Part shown: piece by piece, positions 35,471 to 43,273 of the stretch
How the letters are laid out: each line of letters begins with the position of its first letter
How positions within the stretch are numbered: the first letter of the stretch is position 1
Assembly: GCA_963700375.1 (NCBI GenBank)
Contig: CAVOXF010000006.1
Location: 372,001-436,000, forward strand
Origin: JAHEEL01 sp963700375
GTDB lineage: Bacteria; Actinomycetota; Acidimicrobiia; Spongiisociales; UBA5794
Direction: 5' to 3'
DNA: 64,000 bases
The notes under the pieces: generated by a model
Databases searched by the model: none
Told to the model about the DNA's origin: nothing
The model's input: only the letters and a program-made list of their open reading frames with translations
Position numbers and translations under genes: made by a program

Positions 35471-36450
35471 GGGGCGCTCCTTCTCTTGGTTGGTGGATCG
35501 ATGACCCGACCGGTGATCGTCTGCCACCAGTCGGTGTCCGGGATGAATCGTGTGGCGGGTCGGCCCGTAGCGTGCGTATCGGTCCGGTATACGAGGCCGG
35601 CGGCGGGCTCAGTGCGACGCCGCGCATCGGTCCAGCCTTCGGTCCCGGTCGTGACGTAGAGCCGGTTCATCTCAACGCCTCCGAAGGCGCAGCTCGTGGT
35701 TTGTTGGGCCGGAACGGGCACGACGGCGCGCTGTGAACCATCCGGTGCATAGCGATTGACCCGTCCCCCTCCGTAGATGGCGATCCACAGGTCTCCGGCT
35801 GCGTCCACGGTCAATCCGTCTGGCGCCCCAAAATCGTCGGGCACGGTGATAAGAGCCGTTCCCCCGGAAATCGTGCCTCTGAAGGCGTCGAACTCGAAGG
35901 CGTAGACGATTCGAGGACCGCTATCCACCATGTACATGGTGCCGCCGTCGGGACTCCACCCTATGCCGTTGGGGATCGTCAGGCCGTCGAGTATCTGTTC
36001 CGTCTGACCGGTCGGGCCGAGGCGGTGGAGGGCGCCGCCTCCCGTGTGGTGATCATCCGCCATGGATCCGGCCCAGAAGCGGCCCTGAGGATCGCAGGCG
36101 CCATCGTTCATCCGTGCCCCGACTGGAGCCACCTCGACGATGGCCCGCAAGGGCCCGTCGGGAGCCAGATAGACGAAGCCTTGCCCGGCCGCGAGCAGCC
36201 AGCCGTCATCTCCCTCGATCGGCGCGATCGCACCTACCGTCCCGGGAACCTCGTACACACGGACAGGCGTCAGCCCGCCGTCATCATCAACCGTGTCCCG
36301 GTAGACCCGTCCAGCCAGGATGTCTACCCGCAGCAGCTCCTGGCGGCGGTCGTCCCATCGCGCACCTTCGCCGAGGACGGTCTGGTGAGCCGTGCAGGCC
36401 ACGACCGTGGCTTCCCCTTCTATCTCGAACGAGTCGTCCCGGACTGTCAT
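35467..36450 (-). CDS. SMP-30/gluconolactonase family lactonase
   Basis: This 327-residue protein is a six-bladed beta-propeller of the SMP-30 family. Metal ligands are visible in VACTAHQTVLGEGARWD (Glu), ARMNDGACDPQGRFWAGSM (Asn/Asp) and TIPNGIGWSPDG plus FGAPDGLTVDAAGDLWIA (Asn and Asp). It hydrolyses sugar lactones such as gluconolactone. Its position between a glucose dehydrogenase and a glucosidase supports gluconolactone as the substrate. Confidence 0.92.
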   Translation of the reverse strand: MTVRDDSFEIEGEATVVACTAHQTVLGEGARWDDRRQELLRVDILAGRVYRDTVDDDGGLTPVRVYEVPGTVGAIAPIEGDDGWLLAAGQGFVYLAPDGPLRAIVEVAPVGARMNDGACDPQGRFWAGSMADDHHTGGGALHRLGPTGQTEQILDGLTIPNGIGWSPDGGTMYMVDSGPRIVYAFEFDAFRGTISGGTALITVPDDFGAPDGLTVDAAGDLWIAIYGGGRVNRYAPDGSQRAVVPVPAQQTTSCAFGGVEMNRLYVTTGTEGWTDARRRTEPAAGLVYRTDTHATGRPATRFIPDTDWWQTITGRVIDPPTKRRSAP

Positions 36451-36452
36451 CG

Positions 36453-37499
36453 TCAGCCTCCGAAGTCGACGACAACCTTGATGTCATCTGGGCCGCGCAC
36501 CAGTGCGTCTTCAATATTCCCGGGCGGCACGCGCCGCGAGATCAGCCGCCCGAGCCAAGCCGGGTCAGCCACCGCGAGCGCTTCGGCTGCCCGGTAGAAG
36601 TGCCGCCGGTTGGCGTTGACCGAGCCGACGATCACGTTGTTGCGAAGGACGAGAGCCGTCGCCACGTCGGCGGCCGGCAGTTCGGCCGATCGCCCACCGC
36701 TTCCCACGCCCGTCAGGCAGACGACGCCGCCCGCAGCGACGTGTGCGATCGAATCCACAATCACCTGGCCCACCCCGGTGCACTCGATGATGGCGTCGGG
36801 TTCAAACCCAACGTCGGCGACGGCCCCGGAGTGGAAAGTAGCGCCGAGATCGCGCACGAGTTCCGGCTTGACGCCTCCTGTGACGCGATCGAGAACGTGG
36901 ACCTCGAGCCCGTGCTCGACACCGATGAGTGCAGCGAGCAGCCCGATCGGGCCTGCGCCGGTGACGAGTGCCCTCCGCGGATTCCAGAATGCACGCGCTC
37001 GCATGGCCGCGACTTGTTCCCAGGCCTTCACCACCACGGTCGTCGGCTCGAGGAGCACGCCGAGGGTTCCGAGGGCGGGGTCCACCTTCGTGAGAAAGCC
37101 CGGCTCGATCCGCCAGCGCTCGGACATGAACCCGTCGATCTCCTTGATGCCGCGTTCGGTGTAGCGCCCGTTTCGGCACATGTCCCATTCGCCGACTGCG
37201 CAGTTGGGGCAAGGTACGGGGTCGGGGCGCCGAACGATCCCGACGACGAGGTCGCCGCGCTCGACGCCGCTGTTGTGCCCTGGGTCCACGACCCGACCGA
37301 GCGACTCGTGGCCAAGTATCAGCCGATCCCGCCCAGGGGGCGCCCATCCGTAGTTGCCGGAAGCGATTTCCACGTCCGTGCCACAGATGCCGACGGCAAC
37401 AGCCTCGACGAGGATCGATCCGTGGCTGTCGTCGGGTTCGGGTACCTCCTCGTAGCGCGCGGTCCCGGCCTGACCCGGCCGAACGGTTACGGCTCTCAT
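36453..37499 (-). CDS. Glucose 1-dehydrogenase, medium-chain zinc type
   Basis: The ATG at 37499 overlaps the preceding stop and gives 348 residues. The N-terminal catalytic domain has VGICGTDVEIASGNYG (catalytic-zinc Cys) and LILGHESLGRVV (His-Glu), and PCPNCAVGEWDMC keeps structural-zinc cysteines. The Rossmann motif is VTGAGPIGLLAAL. The layout matches the glucose dehydrogenase subfamily known from archaea and some actinobacteria, which oxidises glucose to gluconolactone with NAD(P). The lactonase gene follows two bases later. Confidence 0.9.
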   Translation of the reverse strand: MRAVTVRPGQAGTARYEEVPEPDDSHGSILVEAVAVGICGTDVEIASGNYGWAPPGRDRLILGHESLGRVVDPGHNSGVERGDLVVGIVRRPDPVPCPNCAVGEWDMCRNGRYTERGIKEIDGFMSERWRIEPGFLTKVDPALGTLGVLLEPTTVVVKAWEQVAAMRARAFWNPRRALVTGAGPIGLLAALIGVEHGLEVHVLDRVTGGVKPELVRDLGATFHSGAVADVGFEPDAIIECTGVGQVIVDSIAHVAAGGVVCLTGVGSGGRSAELPAADVATALVLRNNVIVGSVNANRRHFYRAAEALAVADPAWLGRLISRRVPPGNIEDALVRGPDDIKVVVDFGG

Positions 37500-39223
37500 C
37501 GGGCGGCTCTCTCGCCCATTGGTGAGGGATTCTGTTCGCCGGTCATGAGGATCGCGTGCGAGAGCATCCCGCCGGAGCGGGTCTTGGCATCGAAACCGTG
37601 CTGGACCAGGAGGCGCGTCGCCGTGTAGGCGCGCTGCCCGGAGCGACACAGGACATGGATCTCTCGATCCTTCGGAAGCTCATCGAGCCGGGAACGCAGC
37701 TCACCGAGGGGGATATTCGTTGCACCCGGCACGTGTTCGACGGCCAGCTCGATCTCCTCTCGGATGTCGAGGATGAACTCTGTCTCGTTCTGCCCCCAAT
37801 GGCTGATCGGCATGTCGCCCCGAAGAACGTCCGCGCCGATCATGCCCGCGAAGTTCACCGCGTCCTTGGCGCTGCCGTACGGCGGCGAATAGCACAACTC
37901 CGCCTCTTCGAGGTCGTAGACCGTTGCGCCGAGCTGAATCGCCAAGGCAAGATCGCTGATGCGCTTGTCGACACCGTCGGGGCCTGCGGCCTGGGCACCG
38001 AGCAGCCGTCCATCCGAAGCGCGGAACAGGATCTTCATCGCGATCGGCGCCGCGCCCGGGTAGTAGCCGGCATGCGAATTCGGGTACAGGTAGACCTTCT
38101 CGAAATCGGTGTCACCCCGCCGGACGAGGGTCTTCTCGTTCACGCCGGTCCACGCGACCGCCGAACCGAAGAGGCCGATGATGGACGTTCCCTGGGTGCC
38201 GCGGAACCGAGAATCCCTTCCCGCGATCACATCGGCCGCGATTCGCCCCTGCCGGTTGGCAGGACCGGCGAGCGCCATGAGCGTCCACTCCCCGGTGAGA
38301 GCATCTCGCACCTCGACAACGTCCCCGACGGCGAAGATGTCGGGGTTGCTGGTCCGCATGTGCTCGTCGACGCGGATGCCGCCACGATCGCCGATCTCGA
38401 CCCCCGCGGCGTTGGCAAGCGTCGTGTCGGGCCGCACACCGAGGGCGAGAATCACCAGCTCTGCTTCGTACAGCGCCCCTGACCGTGTCGACACACGAAG
38501 GGATCCGCTTGCGGACTGCTCGAATCCGGCAACGCCATCGCCGAGCACAACCTTCACGCCGTGAATCTTGAGGAAGTCCTCGACGAGCCGTCCATACTCC
38601 TGATCGAGCGGTGTCAGCAATTGGTCCGCCAACTCGAGGACGGTGACCTCGAAACCCCGCTGGGTGAGATTCTCAGCGGTCTCGAGACCGATGAAGCCAC
38701 CTCCCACCACCACGGCCTTCTGTTTCGGCCGAACGGTCTGGAACCCCGAGTAGCGCTCCATCCCCGCGAGGAAGCTTGTTCCACCGTCGATCCATTCGCG
38801 GATCTCGCGGGCGTCAGGGACCGTGCGGACCTGGAAGATGCCCGGCAGGTCGATGCCGGGCAACGGCGGATGGATCGATGCCGCTCCAGGAGAAAGCACG
38901 AGCTTGTCGTAGCTCTCCGTCGAGACGCTGCCGGAGGCAACGTCTCTCAATGTGACGTTCTTGTCGGCTGCCGAGATGTCGATGACCTCACAGCCCGTGC
39001 GGCAGTCGATCCCGAACTGTGTGCGGAACAACTCTTCGTTCGCCACCAGCAAATCCGAATCCTGCTCGATCACGCCTCCAATGCGGTAGGGCAACCCGCA
39101 ATTGGCATATGACACGTATGGGCCGCGTTCGAGGAGGAGGATGTCCGCCTGCTCGTCCAATCGGCGCAACCGCGCCGCACACGATGCACCGCCCGCCACG
39201 CCACCAACAATTATGATTCTCAT
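37496..39223 (-). CDS. CoA-disulfide reductase with C-terminal rhodanese domain
   Basis: The ATG at 39223 gives 575 residues beginning with an FAD-binding fold (IIVGGVAGGASCAARLRR). The active-site Cys lies in SYANCGLPYRIGG, the motif of CoA-disulfide reductases and NADH peroxidases of this class. The second nucleotide-binding motif is VVVGGGFIGLETAENL. A rhodanese domain occupies the last ~100 residues with the active loop HVLCRSGQRAY. It reduces CoA disulfide or polysulfide with NAD(P)H and handles sulfane sulfur. It is the first gene of the glucan operon; why it belongs there is not clear. Confidence 0.9.
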   Translation of the reverse strand: MRIIIVGGVAGGASCAARLRRLDEQADILLLERGPYVSYANCGLPYRIGGVIEQDSDLLVANEELFRTQFGIDCRTGCEVIDISAADKNVTLRDVASGSVSTESYDKLVLSPGAASIHPPLPGIDLPGIFQVRTVPDAREIREWIDGGTSFLAGMERYSGFQTVRPKQKAVVVGGGFIGLETAENLTQRGFEVTVLELADQLLTPLDQEYGRLVEDFLKIHGVKVVLGDGVAGFEQSASGSLRVSTRSGALYEAELVILALGVRPDTTLANAAGVEIGDRGGIRVDEHMRTSNPDIFAVGDVVEVRDALTGEWTLMALAGPANRQGRIAADVIAGRDSRFRGTQGTSIIGLFGSAVAWTGVNEKTLVRRGDTDFEKVYLYPNSHAGYYPGAAPIAMKILFRASDGRLLGAQAAGPDGVDKRISDLALAIQLGATVYDLEEAELCYSPPYGSAKDAVNFAGMIGADVLRGDMPISHWGQNETEFILDIREEIELAVEHVPGATNIPLGELRSRLDELPKDREIHVLCRSGQRAYTATRLLVQHGFDAKTRSGGMLSHAILMTGEQNPSPMGERAAR

Positions 39224-39637
39224 GCAGTCAAGTATCGCACCAGGTGGCGCCAACTCGCTCGTCCGGGCGGCACGCGGATGCACGGCCGCCAGACTTGCCG
39301 TCCGTGGCCACGGTAGTTGCTCCAAGGATCCGCGTTGGCGTTCCGCGCGGACTCCGGGGCCGATCCGCCCGATGCACCCGATGCCGACTCCGCTCACCGT
39401 CGCGTGCCAGCTCGCGTGAAACCGTTGATGGTGCACGACCCAATCGGCGGCCGATCCCACACCTCGACCCGCTCCACCTCAGTGACCTACGCCACAACCA
39501 CCTCCTCGATGAGACACCACAACTCTCACCGAGTGTGTTGCGTCCACCCCCAGAGACCACAGCCGACATGGGCGGGACGAGGCTGGATGGAAGCTCCGGT
39601 ACGCATATGATCCGCGAGCGAATGGAGGAGGAGAATC
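39224..39637. other. Intergenic region with decayed IS30-like sequence
   Basis: The gap lies between divergent genes and should hold both promoters. Most of it consists of a broken minus-strand transposase piece (see the IS30-like remnant). The RBS for the plus-strand NmrA-like gene (GGAGGAG) lies at about 39623-39629. Confidence 0.5.
39285..39500 (-). mobile_element. IS30-like transposase N-terminal remnant
   Basis: A minus-strand frame reads IGRRLGRAPSTVSRELARDG, the helix-turn-helix of IS30-family transposases, with flanking residues that also fit but are split between frames. The catalytic domain and inverted ends were not found, so it is a decayed fragment. Confidence 0.6.
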
Positions 39638-40504
39638 GTGTCGGAGTTGGTTGTTGTTACAGGTGCCCTTGGAAATGTTGGTGGAGGAGTCGTTGCGTCG
39701 CTCGCTGAACGAGGCGTCCCAGTCCGTGTGGCTGACATCAATGAGGGTGCCCTCGCAGAACGGTTCCCAGAGTGTGATCGTGCCTTTCTGGACTACACCG
39801 AGCCGTCGACATTTGATACGGTCGTGGCGGACGCTCGTCGAGTGTTCCTGATCCGGCCTCCCGCAATCTCCCGGGTGTCGAACACGATCAACCCGTTCAT
39901 CGATGCGGCCCAGGAACACGGTGTCGAACACGTCGTGTTCTCGTCGGTTGCCGGAGCAGAGTCGAATCGGATCGTGCCCCACCATCGCATCGAGAAACAC
40001 TTGATGGAGTCATCGATGGCATGGACGATGCTCCGACCCGGATTCTTCGCCCAGAATCTCGCAACCGCATACCGGCAGGACATCACGACCAGCAACCAGA
40101 TCTATGTCCCGGCAGGCAACGGGCTGGTTGCGTTCATCGACGCACAAGACATCGGAGAGGTCGCGGCCGTGTGTCTAGCCGAAGATGGGCACCAGATGCA
40201 GGGCTATCACCTCACGGGACCCGAGGCCGTCACCTTCTACCAGGTCGCTCGGCTGCTCACTGAACAGCTCGGTCGGTCCATCACCTATGTCCCGGCCCCC
40301 GTCATCGGCTACTTCCGACACCTCCGATATCGGGGTCTCGTCGTGCCGCACGCCGTCGTCCAGACGATCCTCCACACGGGTCTCCGACGGGGCGACGCTG
40401 AGGCGGTCAACCACACCGTTGACGACCTCCTGGGCCGACCTGCCCGATCCCTCAGCGAGTACGTTGCAGATCACCTCGAACTCTGGGAACCACCCCGCCC
40501 GTAG
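39638..40504 (+). CDS. NmrA-like NAD(P)-binding protein
   Basis: The GTG at 39638 follows a GGAGGAG site and gives 288 residues. The Rossmann motif is VVVTGALGNVGGGVVASL, and the later VFSSVAGAESN and WTMLRPGFFAQNL segments are typical of atypical short-chain dehydrogenases of the NmrA/quinone-reductase-like group. Such proteins are redox sensors or reductases of small molecules. The exact substrate is unknown. Confidence 0.85.
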   Translation: MSELVVVTGALGNVGGGVVASLAERGVPVRVADINEGALAERFPECDRAFLDYTEPSTFDTVVADARRVFLIRPPAISRVSNTINPFIDAAQEHGVEHVVFSSVAGAESNRIVPHHRIEKHLMESSMAWTMLRPGFFAQNLATAYRQDITTSNQIYVPAGNGLVAFIDAQDIGEVAAVCLAEDGHQMQGYHLTGPEAVTFYQVARLLTEQLGRSITYVPAPVIGYFRHLRYRGLVVPHAVVQTILHTGLRRGDAEAVNHTVDDLLGRPARSLSEYVADHLELWEPPRP

Positions 40505-40609
40505 CCGGCTGGATGTGTCGTCTTGCGATGATCAGGGTGATGTTGCACGCCCCAGTCGGGCGGCAACGGTCCGGTCGTGAACCTCGCCCGCGGGTGCCGA
40601 TATGGGCGC

Positions 40610-40927
40610 TCATCCACGGACGATCCGTCGGTCGGTCAGGATGGCGTGGATGTACCTCGGGCCGTTCAGGTCACGAATGTCGTCTGGTCCAGCGAACGGC
40701 ATCCGATTGACAGCCTCGGCGATCTGTCGCCTCGAAAGATCTTGGTTGGCGGTGTCCAGAAAGATCGTGTCGCCGCTCACCGAGTAGGTGAAGGACCGGC
40801 CTTGCTGCTGATGAAACACCTCACCCGAACAACGGATGATCCGACTCCACAACACATCGATCGGGGCCATGGGCGCATCGTAGTCCCACACCGTCACGCC
40901 ACTATGTCCGTCAATGTGGGCTTTCAA
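40610..40927 (-). CDS. Hypothetical protein, 105 residues
   Basis: No family was recognised. The product is soluble with mixed helix and strand segments and a GPDDIRDLNGPRYIHAIL stretch that looks like a folded core. It begins at 40927 on the strand opposite to the NmrA-like gene and converges on it. Coding character is supported by length and codon use, but only weakly. It lies within the probable mobile element. Confidence 0.5.
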   Translation of the reverse strand: MKAHIDGHSGVTVWDYDAPMAPIDVLWSRIIRCSGEVFHQQQGRSFTYSVSGDTIFLDTANQDLSRRQIAEAVNRMPFAGPDDIRDLNGPRYIHAILTDRRIVRG

Positions 40928-41247
40928 TCGGACCGCCGTGACTCAACCTACGTAGGCTCGAATACTGTTTCCCCGGCAGAGAAAATCCGTCTCCTGGCGA
41001 GCCGCCCCGTCGGGTCCGTCCCCCGAGCATCGCCTGATCCGATTCGGTATCATTCTCGGCCAGCGCACCCAAGTGCCAACCGAGAAGCCCCGTCTTCTCC
41101 TGAAACCCTGGTCAGTGGGTGCGCTTGTCTGCGCCCCGATTCCCCGCCCGTATGTGAGGACACGAGCGACCGTGAGCGCAATGTCGAAGCGTTGGTTGGC
41201 GGTGGGAGGGAGGTGTGTCGGCCCTCCCTCCCACGATGGGCTTGCTT
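40928..41247. other. Non-coding gap with terminator for the 41.2-kb membrane gene
   Basis: No gene was recognised in these 320 bases. The right end contains a strong hairpin (41202-41234), and the rest is of unknown function. The upstream promoter of the 105-residue gene should lie in its left part. Confidence 0.4.
41202..41234 (-). terminator. 12-bp GC-rich terminator hairpin
   Basis: A perfect 12-bp stem (GTGGGAGGGAGG with its complement, 9-nt loop) lies 13 bases past the stop of the membrane-protein gene ending at 41248. It very probably ends its transcription. Confidence 0.65.
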
Positions 41248-41649
41248 CTAGATGTTGGTGTTGGTGACGTCGCGTCCGTGCACGGTGAGTGCCCAGATCA
41301 CGAAGATCGACACGGCGATGAACACGATCGCCCACACCGGATACCACGGCATCCATGCGAAGGCGATCAGCGACCACAACACGGCAACGATCACACCGAC
41401 CGTGCGGGCCCACACCGCGCCGCTGAATAGGTAGAACCCCGCCAACAGAATCACGATGCCCAGGATCAGGTGGATCCAACCCCACGTCGACACATCGAAC
41501 TGGAAGATGTACTCCTGCCCGACCACGAAGAACGTGTCGTTCGCTAGGGCGACGATGCCAGAGATGATCCACCAGACACCACCCATCACCATCATGATCC
41601 CGGCAAACGCCGTCCAACCAATCGCCCAACCACTCGGATAGTCATCCAT
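41248..41649 (-). CDS. Small four-helix membrane protein (DUF7144-like)
   Basis: This 133-residue protein has four membrane helices: about residues 9-35, 55-80, 82-100 and 103-122. Residues such as GWIHLILGIVILLAG and ARTVGVIVAVLWSLIAF match the DUF7144 family of actinobacterial membrane proteins, whose function is not known. An AGAAGGAGG site precedes the ATG. Two other membrane proteins follow upstream on the same strand. Confidence 0.75.
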   Translation of the reverse strand: MDDYPSGWAIGWTAFAGIMMVMGGVWWIISGIVALANDTFFVVGQEYIFQFDVSTWGWIHLILGIVILLAGFYLFSGAVWARTVGVIVAVLWSLIAFAWMPWYPVWAIVFIAVSIFVIWALTVHGRDVTNTNI

Positions 41650-41716
41650 CGTTTGTGCCTCCTTCTCGTTGGTACGCCCGCACGGGCATTGTCGTCACTG
41701 ATTCGGCCCGTGTCGA

Positions 41717-42202
41717 CTAGCTCGTTACATCGCCGTTGTCGTCGTCGGATGCCGGCGGTGCGACTGGCCGTGCTGCCTGTGGTGGCTGGACTGCTTGGGT
41801 GGTTGTCTTGGTCGAACGCCCTCGGGCGACGAGCCAGGTGATCACAGCGACGAGGATCACGCCGATGATCACCACCACCCAGATCATCGCATTCGACGAT
41901 TCGTCTGAAGCGTCTGACGACTCGCTACCCGAAGTTGCCTGGGTCGTGTCCGGCGTCTGCGTTGTGTCCGGCGTCTGCGTTGTGTCCGGAGCCTGCGTTG
42001 TGTCCGGAGCCTGCGTTGTGTCCGGCGCCTGCGTTGTATTGGGTGCCTGCGTTGATTCGGGGGTTGGCAGTGAGATGTCGGGTGCCAGGGATGATTCGGG
42101 GGTTGGCAGTGAGTTGTCGGGTGACCCGCTGCACCCAGCCTCCAAGCCCGCGACTGAGAGCGCCAGCAGCGTGATGGCCAGGACTCTGATGAGTCGATTC
42201 AT
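41717..42202 (-). CDS. Secreted or membrane protein with TQ-P-DT hexapeptide repeats
   Basis: This 161-residue protein has an N-terminal signal ending LEAGCSGS, which resembles a lipoprotein box. A stretch of about eight TQAPDT/TQTPDT-type hexapeptides follows, then a Ser-rich segment, a single membrane helix (about residues 105-125) and a short basic, Pro-rich cytoplasmic tail. The repeat region would form an extended stalk outside the cell. It may be a surface or sensor protein. A GGAGAC site lies before the ATG. Confidence 0.7.
   Translation of the reverse strand: MNRLIRVLAITLLALSVAGLEAGCSGSPDNSLPTPESSLAPDISLPTPESTQAPNTTQAPDTTQAPDTTQAPDTTQTPDTTQTPDTTQATSGSESSDASDESSNAMIWVVVIIGVILVAVITWLVARGRSTKTTTQAVQPPQAARPVAPPASDDDNGDVTS
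41946..42053. repeat. Six 18-bp tandem repeats within a coding sequence
   Basis: Six copies of an 18-base unit (GTGTCCGGCGTCTGCGTT and variants) lie head to tail and encode the hexapeptide repeats of the membrane protein. Being a multiple of three, copy-number change would not break the frame and could vary the stalk length. Confidence 0.85.
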
Positions 42203-42279
42203 GGGTTCTGTCTCCTCGTTCGGTGTGTCTCTTCTGCCGAGTCGGATTCGTGTTCTGATGATCCCCGGCTAAGAGCTGA

Positions 42280-42321
42280 GCCTCCGACCCCCTGCTTGCG
42301 ATTGGCGCGGGGTCCGGAGGC
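42280..42321 (-). terminator. Hairpin after the mechanosensitive-channel-like gene
   Basis: GCCTCCGACCCC and its near-complement (one bulged base) form a long stem about 60 bases past the stop of the channel-like gene on the minus strand. It is a likely terminator between this gene and the repeat protein. Confidence 0.5.
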
Positions 42322-42378
42322 TTGCCGGACGGCGATGACGGGGGAGGATTCGATTCCTGCCCCCACCACAACCTGGTT

Positions 42379-43077
42379 CTAGATGTCGGAAACGGGCTGG
42401 TCTTCGCTCACCTGTGAGGCTTCTCTCTTGGATATGCCCGGCGTCCCGTAGATGGCCCACCACTTCTTGGCTGCGTCGATTCCGCCCACGCCGAACGCGA
42501 TCGCCAAGCCGATTGACGCGGCGAACACGACAATTCTGACGACGTCCTCAGCGAAGTTGATGTCGAGGAGGTCCATCGCGAACAACAAACCGAAGACGAT
42601 CACAGAGATCTGAATCAGCCATGTCAGCCACGGCACACGCTTGTCAACGGCGAACGGTCGCACCAGATCAGCCGTCCAACTCGCCACGGCCGCCGCGAGG
42701 ATGACAATCACCGCTGCCAACAGCAGGAGCGGCAGCACGCCAACAGACACGTGCGAGAAGAACTTCGATAGGGATGAGGCGGAGATTCTGCGCCACAGCA
42801 AGCCACAATCCGACCATCAAGTAGGCGTAGATGATCGTTCCCGCGATCGACGCCGGAGTCTGCCCCGATGACTCCAACGCTTGGTGATACCGGACCGGGA
42901 CCAAACACCATCGAACGTCGACGCGCCCAGCAGCTTCACAATGATCTGCCGCACCCACCGCAGTATCCACCAACCAACAACCAACACCAACAGCGAAACA
43001 GCGATAAGGATCACCCACTCAACGAGCGACTCCCCAAGCGAACGCGCTTCCTCCAGAAACTGATCCCGGAACGACAT
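42379..43077 (-). pseudogene. Mechanosensitive-channel-like conserved-TM-helix protein, two frameshifts
   Basis: Joining three frames gives one protein of about 230 residues. The first part (from ATG 43077 with an AAGGAG site) has the conserved TM helix VVGWWILRWVRQIIVKLLG. The middle frame continues ALESSGQTPASIAGTIIYAY. The last frame runs VSVGVLPLLLLAAV to ASIGLAIAFGVGGIDAAKKW. This pattern fits the conserved TM-helix family related to small mechanosensitive channels. Single-base shifts lie near 42879 and between 42751 and 42775; the first is best explained by one missing G. It may be a decayed gene or two sequencing errors. Confidence 0.75.
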
Positions 43078-43273
43078 CGACTCTCCTTCTTGGTTGGCTG
43101 GTTCTCCGCGATCAGCTCGCCTCGCTGACCGTCGGGAGCGCAGTAGTTGGAACCCGGCCGTCGGAGCGAACACGCTGAGGCGGAGTACCCGCTAGCTCCC
43201 TTTCCGGAACGAGTTGGTGTGCTCCGAGTCGCCACGGCTTTCGAGATTCACAGCCAGGATGCGGTAGTTGTTG

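Noticed and set aside
41946..42053. CRISPR-like array
   Set aside because: The 18-bp units are contiguous without spacers and encode a hexapeptide repeat in a membrane protein.
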